Shown here in pieces: positions 46,559-55,121 of a DNA stretch of 64,000 nucleotides. The stretch is taken from assembly GCA_947495135.1 (NCBI GenBank), contig CANLXN010000004.1, positions 342,952 through 406,951 on the forward strand. Reading direction: 5' to 3'. Within the stretch, counting starts at the first letter, position 1. Each line of letters opens with the position of its first letter. The DNA is from an uncultured Flavobacteriaceae bacterium (GTDB lineage: Bacteria > Bacteroidota > Bacteroidia > Flavobacteriales > Flavobacteriaceae). The notes under the pieces were generated by a model, which saw only the letters and a list, made by a program, of their open reading frames with translations, searched no databases and was not told the DNA's origin. The position numbers and the translations under genes were made by a program.

Positions 46559-47506
46559 ATGTTATCTGTTCAAATATCTTCTTTCTCCTATTCAGACATC
46601 GAAATACTCAGCAATATTTCTTTCGAATTAAAAAAGGGAAAACACCTAGCGATTTTAGGAGAAAGTGGTTGTGGAAAATCAACTTTATTGCATCTCATTT
46701 ATGGTTTATTAGACCTGAATGAAGGCAAACTATCTTGGGGCCAACAACCACTGCTTGGGCCAAAATACAACTTAATTCCCGGTGAAGAATTTATCAAATT
46801 AGTGGCTCAGGAATTCGATTTAATGCCGTTTACAACGGTCAGGGAAAATATCGCGACCCACCTTCCAAGAATTGATGCTGAATTGGAAGGAAGGCGAGTA
46901 GACACCTTGTTGAAGGTCGTGGAGTTAGCTGCATTTGCCAACACCAAAGTTAAAAATTTGAGTGGAGGTCAAAAACAACGAGTTGCTTTAGCAAAAGCCT
47001 TGGCCAACCAACCCAAATTAATCTTACTTGATGAGCCCTTTAGCCATATAGATACTTTCAGAAAAAATAACCTGAGGAGAAATGTATACCAATACCTTCG
47101 TGAAAACAATATTTCCTGTATCACCGCTACTCACGATGCAGAGGAAGCTTTGGCCTTTTCTGACCAATTACTTATTCTGAAAAATGGAACTATTGAAGCC
47201 ATCGGTGAAACAGAGCAGGTATATAAAAACCTGTCATCGGTTTATCAGGCTGGGTTTTTCGGTGAGGTAAGCGAGGTGTCACCTCATTTATTAGGCAGGC
47301 CACGGCACTCTTCAAAAATAGTTCTGCTTCCCCATCAATTGAAAATTTCAGAAGAAAAAACACCTCTTATGGTGCAAATTGACGACTGTTTTTACAAAGG
47401 AACTCACTACCTAGTGAAAGCGAAGTATGAAAACCAAATACTATTCTTTAATCATATTCAAAAATTGAAAACAGGTGATCTGAAATACTTAAAGAATAAA
47501 TCCTAA
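46559..47506 (+). CDS. Orphan ABC transporter ATP-binding protein
   Basis: A 315-residue ATPase. Walker A GESGCGKST, Q loop VAQEFDLMPF, signature LSGGQKQRVALAKALA, Walker B LILLDEPFSHID and switch His in TATHDAEEAL. The C-terminal 90 residues look like a TOBE domain, as in importers for sulfate, iron or polyamine (CUT1/FbpC type). No permease or binding protein is encoded in the window. The PUL regulator begins 7 nt after its stop, so the two are probably one transcript. An importer role elsewhere, or a regulatory role, are both open. Confidence 0.85.
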   Translation: MLSVQISSFSYSDIEILSNISFELKKGKHLAILGESGCGKSTLLHLIYGLLDLNEGKLSWGQQPLLGPKYNLIPGEEFIKLVAQEFDLMPFTTVRENIATHLPRIDAELEGRRVDTLLKVVELAAFANTKVKNLSGGQKQRVALAKALANQPKLILLDEPFSHIDTFRKNNLRRNVYQYLRENNISCITATHDAEEALAFSDQLLILKNGTIEAIGETEQVYKNLSSVYQAGFFGEVSEVSPHLLGRPRHSSKIVLLPHQLKISEEKTPLMVQIDDCFYKGTHYLVKAKYENQILFFNHIQKLKTGDLKYLKNKS

Positions 47507-47513
47507 ATTGTAA

Positions 47514-50336
47514 GTGCTTAGAAAATCAATCCTGTTGTATAAATTAGTTACATTACTACTCACTATTGTATTTATTTCCGAATTCAGTTTGGAAGCTCAA
47601 GAATTGCTTCCTGTTCAGAATTTTACCCCAGCAATCTATCAGGCCGATCACCAAAATTGGATGATTTCTCAGTCTGAAAAAGGAAATATGTTTGTAGCAA
47701 ATAACAAAGGTCTTTTAGAATATAACGGAGCAGAATGGACGCTCTACCCTACTCCTAACGAAAGTGTCCTGCGCTCTGTAAATGTGATAGATGAAAAAGT
47801 TTATACGGGCTTTTACATGAACTTTGGTTATTGGGATCGTAATACAAAAGGAACTCTAGACTATATTTCTTTAAGCGATTCCTTAAATATCGATATCATT
47901 GAAGACGAGCAATTTTGGAACATCACAAAACAGTCTAAATGGTTACTATTTCAATCGTTAGACCGAATTATCATTATCGACTCGGAAACCAAGGAAGTGA
48001 ACCTTATTGAATCCGAAAACACCATTACTAAATTATTTCAACAGAAGGGAGAAATCTACTTCCAGGTATTTAACGAAGGGCTATACACCATCGAAAATGG
48101 TAATAAATTATTGGTGAGTAACGCTGACATAGCTAAATCTTACAGATTCATTGGCCTATTCGAAATTAAAGGGGAACCTACATTTATAAGTGAGAATAAA
48201 GGATTTTTCCAATTAAAAAATCGGCAATTGGTTAAATGGAACTGCCCAGCAGACAGTGTGATCTCAGACTTAACTGTTTATAGTGCAATTCAAATGACGG
48301 ATCAAAGCATTGTACTTGGAACTATTTCCAATGGATACCTTCATATTGACTCGGATGGACGCCCTATTTACTCAATGAACCAATCGAACGGGCTCTCAAA
48401 TAATACTGCTCTCAGCCTCTTTGAGGATCGTGATATGAATATATGGATTGGACTCGACAACGGTATTGATTGTATTAATACAGAAACACCTCTGCAAACC
48501 TATATCGATCAAAAGGGGCGTCTTGGAACTACCTATGCTACACAGGTATTTAAAGATAATTTATACCTAGGTACTAATCAAGGTTTATTCGTTAGGCCAG
48601 TTGCAAGCAATTCGGAGTTTAAATTAATTGACGGCACTGAAGGTCAAGTTTGGTCATTAGATATCATAGACGACCAGTTGTTTGTGGGCCATAATTTAGG
48701 CACACTCAAAGTTGACGAGGATACCGCTAAGTTTGTTAGTAAAGTTCAGGGAACTTGGTCTATTAAAAAAGTCCCTTCTAAACCAAATTTGCTTATTCAA
48801 GGAAATTATGATGGCCTTTACATTCTGCAAAAGGAGAACGGAGAATGGCAGCTAAGGTCAAAATTAAAAGGATTTAATTTTTCGAGTAAATACTTTGAGT
48901 TTGCCAATGATCACTCAATTTTAGTCAATCACGAATATAAAGGCGTCTTTAATTTAACTGTAGATAAGGATTTCCTTAGTGTGACTAGTTTTAATAAAAT
49001 TCCTTCGGTTAAAAAGGGCTCTAACTCCAGTTTAGTTAAATTAAATGACGAGTTGTTTTACGCAAGCAAGGACGGTGTTTTTGTCTATGAAGACACGCAT
49101 AAGTTCACCAAAATAGAGGAGTTGAGTAAAATCTATGAAAATGATGAATACATCTCAGGGCAGCTCATTCCGTCTGGCTTAGATAAACTTTGGGCCTTTA
49201 CTAAAAGTAATATCTGTATTATTTCGAAAGAAAAATTAGGCAACAATTACCGTGTTCAAAAAATTCCGATTCCACAAAATTTTCGCAATGAACTGGTAGG
49301 ATCTGAAAATGTTTCAACCTTTACAAATGGGCGCTACATCTTTGGAACCTCCAATGGTTATTTTTTGTTGGATCCATTAGTTAAAAAGGAGCAAAATTTT
49401 GAAGTATATATCAACAAGGCAGAATTGGTTTCATACAAAAACGGGGACCGTCTTCTGCGTCTTGACACCGCAGGAGAATTTAATTCAAAAGAAAATAACT
49501 TTACCTTTCAATACAATGTTCCCGAATTCGAAAAATACCTTATCTGCGAGTATCAATATGAGCTTATTGGGCCAGATCAAATTTCTAGCCCTTGGTCTAC
49601 GGCTAGTAAGGTCAACTTCAAAAATCTTGCCCATGGAGATTATTCGTTTACCGTAAAAGCTAGAATTAATAATGAGCTTGCGCGCAATACTGCGATTTAT
49701 AATTTCACAATTAAGAAGCCATGGCATCTATCTACCGCGGCAATTATAGTCTATTGTATATTAGGAATTCTTCTGTTTCTGGGTATAAACACCATATATA
49801 AGAGATATTATCACAATCAAAGAGCGCGAATACTGGAAAAAACTACCACAGAACTAAAACTAAAAGAACTTGCTTCTCAAAAGGAAATCATCCAATTGAA
49901 GAATGAAGGGCTCAATCAGGATATAAAGTCCCGAAATAGAGAATTGGCCATCTCTACCATGAACATGATTAGTAAGAATACTGCTCTCAATGCTATAAAA
50001 GATGATTTAAAAAAGCTGGACAATATACAAGATCTACAAACTGTCATTAAGCGAATTGACGAAAGTATAAATACCACCGAGGAATGGGAATTCTTCGAGG
50101 AAGCATTTAATCATGCCGACAAAGATTTCTTTAAAAAAGTAAAAGAGCTTCACCCTCAACTCACGGCCAATGATTTACGCTTATGCGTGTATCTAAGGCT
50201 CAATTTATCGTCCAAAGAAATCGCTCCTTTATTAAATATCTCTCCTAGGAGTGTAGAGATAAAAAGGTATCGTTTGCGTAAAAAAATTGAACTAGATAGA
50301 GATATTAACCTAAATGACTACTTTTTCAATCTGTAA
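47514..50336 (+). CDS. PUL regulator: beta-propeller/Y_Y_Y sensor with membrane span and LuxR-type HTH
   Basis: A 940-residue one-component membrane regulator. Start GTG at 47514 with a signal-anchor (LVTLLLTIVFISEF). Periplasmic residues about 30-650 form reg_prop/WD-like propellers (MFVANNKGLLEYNGAEW; NIWIGLDNGIDCI). A Y_Y_Y domain (about 655-730; FTFQYNVPEF to FTVKAR) is followed by a membrane helix at about 739-760, a coiled coil (about 770-830) and a C-terminal LuxR-like HTH (TANDLRLCVYLRLNLSSKEI, ISPRSVEIKRYRLRKKI). Unlike hybrid two-component PUL sensors it has no histidine kinase or receiver. The susC operon starts 235 nt downstream, its likely target. Confidence 0.88.
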   Translation: MLRKSILLYKLVTLLLTIVFISEFSLEAQELLPVQNFTPAIYQADHQNWMISQSEKGNMFVANNKGLLEYNGAEWTLYPTPNESVLRSVNVIDEKVYTGFYMNFGYWDRNTKGTLDYISLSDSLNIDIIEDEQFWNITKQSKWLLFQSLDRIIIIDSETKEVNLIESENTITKLFQQKGEIYFQVFNEGLYTIENGNKLLVSNADIAKSYRFIGLFEIKGEPTFISENKGFFQLKNRQLVKWNCPADSVISDLTVYSAIQMTDQSIVLGTISNGYLHIDSDGRPIYSMNQSNGLSNNTALSLFEDRDMNIWIGLDNGIDCINTETPLQTYIDQKGRLGTTYATQVFKDNLYLGTNQGLFVRPVASNSEFKLIDGTEGQVWSLDIIDDQLFVGHNLGTLKVDEDTAKFVSKVQGTWSIKKVPSKPNLLIQGNYDGLYILQKENGEWQLRSKLKGFNFSSKYFEFANDHSILVNHEYKGVFNLTVDKDFLSVTSFNKIPSVKKGSNSSLVKLNDELFYASKDGVFVYEDTHKFTKIEELSKIYENDEYISGQLIPSGLDKLWAFTKSNICIISKEKLGNNYRVQKIPIPQNFRNELVGSENVSTFTNGRYIFGTSNGYFLLDPLVKKEQNFEVYINKAELVSYKNGDRLLRLDTAGEFNSKENNFTFQYNVPEFEKYLICEYQYELIGPDQISSPWSTASKVNFKNLAHGDYSFTVKARINNELARNTAIYNFTIKKPWHLSTAAIIVYCILGILLFLGINTIYKRYYHNQRARILEKTTTELKLKELASQKEIIQLKNEGLNQDIKSRNRELAISTMNMISKNTALNAIKDDLKKLDNIQDLQTVIKRIDESINTTEEWEFFEEAFNHADKDFFKKVKELHPQLTANDLRLCVYLRLNLSSKEIAPLLNISPRSVEIKRYRLRKKIELDRDINLNDYFFNL

Positions 50337-50358
50337 AAACTACAACAGTTTATAATTT

Positions 50359-50380
50359 TACCACAACATTACCACAACAT
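50359..50380. promoter_or_regulatory. Tandem 11-bp direct repeat upstream of susC, possible operator
   Basis: TACCACAACAT occurs twice back to back (50359-50369 and 50370-50380), one helical turn apart, in the 235-bp gap between the regulator and susC. An A/T-rich hairpin lies at about 50485-50504. No clean TAnnTTTG box is seen before susC, as expected if transcription needs an activator. Binding is inferred only. Confidence 0.4.
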
Positions 50381-50571
50381 CAAAGTCTTAGCATCCCTCG
50401 CATAAGTCATTATCAACTCTGTTTTGCTTTTTGCTAAATTCGTTCAACAGCACAAAACAAGATGGTTCATACTGAGAATACGCTAAAAAAATAGACTATT
50501 TTTTATGATGTATGCTTTTTGTATGGTATTCTGTTAACAATTTGATAATCTAGAATTTTATATTGCTTTAA

Positions 50572-53500
50572 ATGACAAGCAATATGAGACCATACCTTCT
50601 CTTTCTTCTTTCGTTCCTGTTCTGCACATCATTTTATGGGCAATCAATTACACTTAACGGTGTAATACAGGACAGTAATAACAGCCCTCTTTTTGGCGCC
50701 TCAGTTGTTCAAAAAGGAACGTTTAATGGAGTAACTACAGATTTCGATGGAAACTTTTCCATCTCAGATATCAACATCGGAGACCGATTGGTCATTTCTT
50801 ATGTTGGTTTTATTGGTCAAGAATTGACCATTAGTTCTAGCGATAACCTTACCATTACCCTGCAAGAAGATATTGCAACCTTGGATGAAATTGTAGTGAT
50901 AGGATATGGTACTCAGAAAAAGAAGGAAATTACAGGAGCTGTATCAGTAATAAGTAGCGAAACTATTGAGGAATTAAAACCTACTCGAATTGAGCAAGCC
51001 TTACAAGGACAAGTTGCTGGTGTTAACATCACTTCGCAGTCTGGTTCTCCAGGTAGTGCTCTCGATATTAGAATACGTGGAATTTCTACAAATGGAGATA
51101 ACCGTCCATTAATACTTTTGGATGGAAACGTAATTGAAGATCTAAGTGTTGTAAATCCTGGGGACATAGAAAGTATCAACGTTTTAAAGGATGCTACAGC
51201 AGGAATCTACGGAGTACGTGCCGCGAACGGAGTTATTTTAATCACTACCAAATCGGGACGAAAAAACACACCGCTCACGTTTGAGTATGAAGCCTATGGA
51301 GGTTTTCAAGAAACCACTCGAAGCCTACCAGCACTCAACGCTACTCAATACGGTCTTCTAATTAACGAAGCTTTTGTTGCAGATGGGCAACCATTAGTTT
51401 TTGATAATATCAATGCACTTGGTAAAGGAACCAACTGGCAACAAGAAGTTTTCTCTAAAGCTCCTATCATTAATAACAGTTTTACCATCCGTGGAGGTTC
51501 TAAAAAGTCCACATACTCGGGAGGGGCTTCTCTATTTACACAGGACGGTATTGTTGGAGGAAGCAAAGCAAACTTTACAAGATACACCAGCCGTCTTAAC
51601 TACAACACCGAGTTATTTGACAGACTTAAATTAAAAGCCAATTTACTTTACTCTGGTACAAATCGAAAAACACTTCCTGAAAACGGTATTGGTTCGGTTC
51701 TTTACAACGCATTGAATATGAATCCAAACCTAGGAGTTAGAGATGAATCTGGGGGGTTTTCTCGTGCTGAAAACTTGCCAATTGAAGTTATTAATCCACT
51801 TGCCCAAATTGAAAGTGAATTTAACAGAACCAAGATTGATAAAATTAGTGGAGTATTTGGTTTAAATTATTCATTCCTGAAAAACTTTACGGTGGAAGCA
51901 AACTACCAATGGAATTATTCCGAAGTGAGGGGTAAATTCTATTTCCCTGAGTCAGATTTTGGTGTCCAAGGAGTAGCAGATAAAGTGTTTGACAGAGAAG
52001 TAAGTGTAATAGTAGAAAACACAAACTATTTTAGGGATTACACGTTCGATGCATTCATAACCTATGATAATAGTTTTAACGATGTACATAACGTTCAACT
52101 CACATTAGGTACGTCCGTTTTTAAAACAACTGGAGATGGTTATAGCTTTACAGGAGTTAATTTACCTGAAACGTCTTTTGCCAATGCGAGTGTTAGTGAT
52201 GCCGAAACAGTAGTTGACAACTTCATTAATCGAAGTCATAGAATCTTTGACGCAAGACTCTTATCCTATTTTGGAAGACTTCAATACGACTATAAAGGAA
52301 AATATTTACTTTCTGCAGTAATACGCCGAGATGGTTCTACCGCTTTCGGACCAGAAAATAAGTTTGGAATTTTTCCGTCAGTCTCTGCAGGTTGGATTAT
52401 ATCTGATGAGTCTTTCTTAAGCGAAAGCAATACCATTAACTTCTTAAAGTTAAGAGGGTCATACGGAATTATTGGTAATGACAGGATTCCAGGCTTCGGA
52501 TTTGTATCGCTCTTAAACGGAGAAGGTGTCTACGTAATTAACGACGAAATAGTATTTGGAACTGCGGTTGGAGCAATCTCTAATCCAGACATCAAATGGG
52601 AAGAGCAAAAAACATTAGACATTGGACTAGACACCAAATTTTTAAACAACAAACTGAGCATTGAAGTTGATTATTTCAGAAGAGAAACAAAAGATCTGTT
52701 GTTGGTAGTACAAACTTCAGGAACTACAGGATCAACAGCACCAGGATCTGGAAACCCCTTAGCAAATGCTGGAACGGTTCGAAATCAAGGTCTTGAATTC
52801 GCAATTGGATATAACGACCGACTATCAGACGACTTTAATTTCAGTTTTAATTACAACTTCACCACTTTAGATAATGAAGTGCTCAAGGTAAACAACGGAA
52901 TTGGTTTTGAGCCTGGAGGAGCATTTGGAATAGGGCAAGATTTTCCTTCGCGAATGGAAGAAGGATTGCCAATTGGTTATTTCTACGGTTACCAAACAGA
53001 TGGAATATTTCAAACTCAAGCAGAAGCGAACGACCATCCTTCCCAAATCGCACTAGGGGCTAACGCAAGTGCTGGAGATATTAGGTTTGTGGATATTAAC
53101 AATGACGGGGTGATTAACGGAGAGGATAGAACCAACATAGGAGACCCAATTCCTGATATCACAATGGGACTAAATCTTTCGTTCGATTATAAGGGACTCG
53201 ACTTCAAAACCTTCTTCTTTGCATCTGTTGGAAATGAAATTGTTAGAAACTACGAACGGAACGATCGTTTTACCAACAGAACCACGTATTATTTAGATAG
53301 ATGGATCGGAAACGGAACATCAAATACAATCCCTAGGGTAACTACTGGGGCAACCTCGAACCTAGTCTTTTCAGATTTTTATGTGGAAGATGGCTCGTTT
53401 ATAAGAGCTCAAAACATGCAACTTGGATATTCTTTCAGTGAAAAAATGTTAGAAGACTTAGGGATTCAAAAGTTCCGAATCTATGCTTCGGTTAACAATG

Positions 53501-53631
53501 TATTTACGCTTACAAAATATAGAGGTTACGATCCCACAGTATCAACCGGTGCTCCTATTGGAGGCGGCTTCGATCAAGGTTTGTACCCTACACCACGAAC
53601 CTATTTGTTAGGTGTTAATATGAAATTATAA
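50572..53631 (+). CDS. susC: SusC/RagA-family TonB-dependent outer membrane transporter
   Basis: A 1019-residue outer membrane importer of oligosaccharides. Signal peptide, then a carboxypeptidase-D-like N-domain (GVIQDSNNSPLFGASVVQKG to YVGFIGQELTI, about 25-105), the SusC motif (LDEIVVIGYGTQKKKEITGAV, here about 107-127), plug domain (ALQGQVAGVNI; DIRIRGIST), and a large beta-barrel ending YLLGVNMKL. The ATG at 50584 (MRPYLLFLL) is an alternative start. It sits next to susD, and the following GH16/GH3 genes suggest beta-glucan import. Confidence 0.93.
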   Translation: MTSNMRPYLLFLLSFLFCTSFYGQSITLNGVIQDSNNSPLFGASVVQKGTFNGVTTDFDGNFSISDINIGDRLVISYVGFIGQELTISSSDNLTITLQEDIATLDEIVVIGYGTQKKKEITGAVSVISSETIEELKPTRIEQALQGQVAGVNITSQSGSPGSALDIRIRGISTNGDNRPLILLDGNVIEDLSVVNPGDIESINVLKDATAGIYGVRAANGVILITTKSGRKNTPLTFEYEAYGGFQETTRSLPALNATQYGLLINEAFVADGQPLVFDNINALGKGTNWQQEVFSKAPIINNSFTIRGGSKKSTYSGGASLFTQDGIVGGSKANFTRYTSRLNYNTELFDRLKLKANLLYSGTNRKTLPENGIGSVLYNALNMNPNLGVRDESGGFSRAENLPIEVINPLAQIESEFNRTKIDKISGVFGLNYSFLKNFTVEANYQWNYSEVRGKFYFPESDFGVQGVADKVFDREVSVIVENTNYFRDYTFDAFITYDNSFNDVHNVQLTLGTSVFKTTGDGYSFTGVNLPETSFANASVSDAETVVDNFINRSHRIFDARLLSYFGRLQYDYKGKYLLSAVIRRDGSTAFGPENKFGIFPSVSAGWIISDESFLSESNTINFLKLRGSYGIIGNDRIPGFGFVSLLNGEGVYVINDEIVFGTAVGAISNPDIKWEEQKTLDIGLDTKFLNNKLSIEVDYFRRETKDLLLVVQTSGTTGSTAPGSGNPLANAGTVRNQGLEFAIGYNDRLSDDFNFSFNYNFTTLDNEVLKVNNGIGFEPGGAFGIGQDFPSRMEEGLPIGYFYGYQTDGIFQTQAEANDHPSQIALGANASAGDIRFVDINNDGVINGEDRTNIGDPIPDITMGLNLSFDYKGLDFKTFFFASVGNEIVRNYERNDRFTNRTTYYLDRWIGNGTSNTIPRVTTGATSNLVFSDFYVEDGSFIRAQNMQLGYSFSEKMLEDLGIQKFRIYASVNNVFTLTKYRGYDPTVSTGAPIGGGFDQGLYPTPRTYLLGVNMKL

Positions 53632-55110
53632 ATGAAAGTCATGAAATTAAAAATCATAATTGCTCTATGTTTCGTTTCACTCACTTCTTGTAGTGATGAC
53701 TTTGTTGATGTAGAGTCACAGGACATAAATTCTGAAAACTACTTCAATTCTGAAGAAGATTATCAAAACGCGCTCATTGGTGCCTACGATTTATTGCAGG
53801 CATCTTACTTAAACGTTCTAATTGGCGAAATTGCTTCCAATAACACCCTGGCAGGCGGTGAAAGCGCTACCGATGTGGTGGGAATTCAACAAGTAGACGA
53901 TATGATTCATACCCCAGACAATCAACAACTCCGCGATATTTGGAGTTGGATGTATGCAGGTGTTAATCGGGCTAATTATATCATGGAATTTCAAGATAAA
54001 ACCGATTTCGCAAACAAATCCAATGTTATTGGGCAAACACGTTTCCTAAGAGCATACTATTATTTTGAGCTAGTAAAATGGTTTGGTGATGTTCCATTAT
54101 CTGTGGATAAACGTATTTTCTTTGGAGATCAAACCGAAATTGACCGAACTCCTAAGGAAGAGGTATATGCACAAATTGAGCAAGATCTCATCTTCGCAGC
54201 AGACAACCTACCATACACCCAAGTGGACGAAGGGCGCGTTACCAAAGGGGCTGCACAGGCTCTGCTAGGTAAAGCGTATCTCTATCAAGGTAAATACGAT
54301 CAAGCGGCCTTGATTTTGGACGAACTAATCAATAACGGTCCTCATGATTTGATGGATGATTTCTCCCTTGTGTTTGAAAATGATAATGAAAATACAGAGG
54401 AATCTGTTTTTGAAGTGCAGTATTCCGATCTAGAAGGAGCAGGATTTGGATGTCTACAATGTAGCGAAGGAAATGTAGCCGTTGGCTTTAGTGGCCCTAG
54501 AAATTTTAATGGCCCGCTGTTCGAGTCTGGATTCAGCTTTAACGTGCCAACTCAAGAAACCTACGATGCTTTTGATGATGATGACATACGCAGGGACTTT
54601 TCCATTTTAAATATTGAGGCTTTCGCCGAAGAAAATGCCGACTATAACAATGGTGCCGGTGTAAGTTGGACCGAAGGTTTTGAACACACAGGCTTCTTCA
54701 ATCGAAAATACATTCCGCGTCAAGGAGACTCTAACATTGGAGATCAAAACCTAACCAATCCTAATAATTACAGATCCATTCGCTTTGCAGATGTTTTATT
54801 GATGGCTGCAGAAGCACACAATTTAGGTGATGGTAACGACGGCTTAGCCCGAACTTATTTAAACAGAGTGCGCTTTAGAGCAAACTTAGAAGACATTACT
54901 GTGGGTGGAAACGCACTTACGGAAGCTATCTATTTAGAGCGTCGTTTAGAACTAGTTGGCGAAGGACATCACTTCTTCGATCTAGTAAGAACTAATAGAG
55001 CAGCTTCAGAAATTGACGGATTCGTGCCTGGTAAGCACGAGCTGTTTCCAATACCTGAAATTGAAATTCAATTGACCGGAAATCGTTGGGAACAAAATCC
55101 TGGTTACTAA
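53632..55110 (+). CDS. susD: SusD/RagB-family surface glycan-binding lipoprotein
   Basis: A 492-residue outer membrane lipoprotein that lids the SusC barrel and holds the glycan. Lipobox LTSC. Helical TPR-like core with SusD landmarks: EDYQNALIGAYDLLQ, GQTRFLRAYYYFELVKWFGDVPL, AQALLGKAYLYQGKY and, near the end, IYLERRLELVGEGHHFFDLVR. It begins at the base after the susC stop; an internal ATG at 53641 is an alternative start. Substrate specificity is inferred from the neighbouring hydrolases. Confidence 0.94.
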   Translation: MKVMKLKIIIALCFVSLTSCSDDFVDVESQDINSENYFNSEEDYQNALIGAYDLLQASYLNVLIGEIASNNTLAGGESATDVVGIQQVDDMIHTPDNQQLRDIWSWMYAGVNRANYIMEFQDKTDFANKSNVIGQTRFLRAYYYFELVKWFGDVPLSVDKRIFFGDQTEIDRTPKEEVYAQIEQDLIFAADNLPYTQVDEGRVTKGAAQALLGKAYLYQGKYDQAALILDELINNGPHDLMDDFSLVFENDNENTEESVFEVQYSDLEGAGFGCLQCSEGNVAVGFSGPRNFNGPLFESGFSFNVPTQETYDAFDDDDIRRDFSILNIEAFAEENADYNNGAGVSWTEGFEHTGFFNRKYIPRQGDSNIGDQNLTNPNNYRSIRFADVLLMAAEAHNLGDGNDGLARTYLNRVRFRANLEDITVGGNALTEAIYLERRLELVGEGHHFFDLVRTNRAASEIDGFVPGKHELFPIPEIEIQLTGNRWEQNPGY

Positions 55111-55121
55111 AAAAGAGTATT

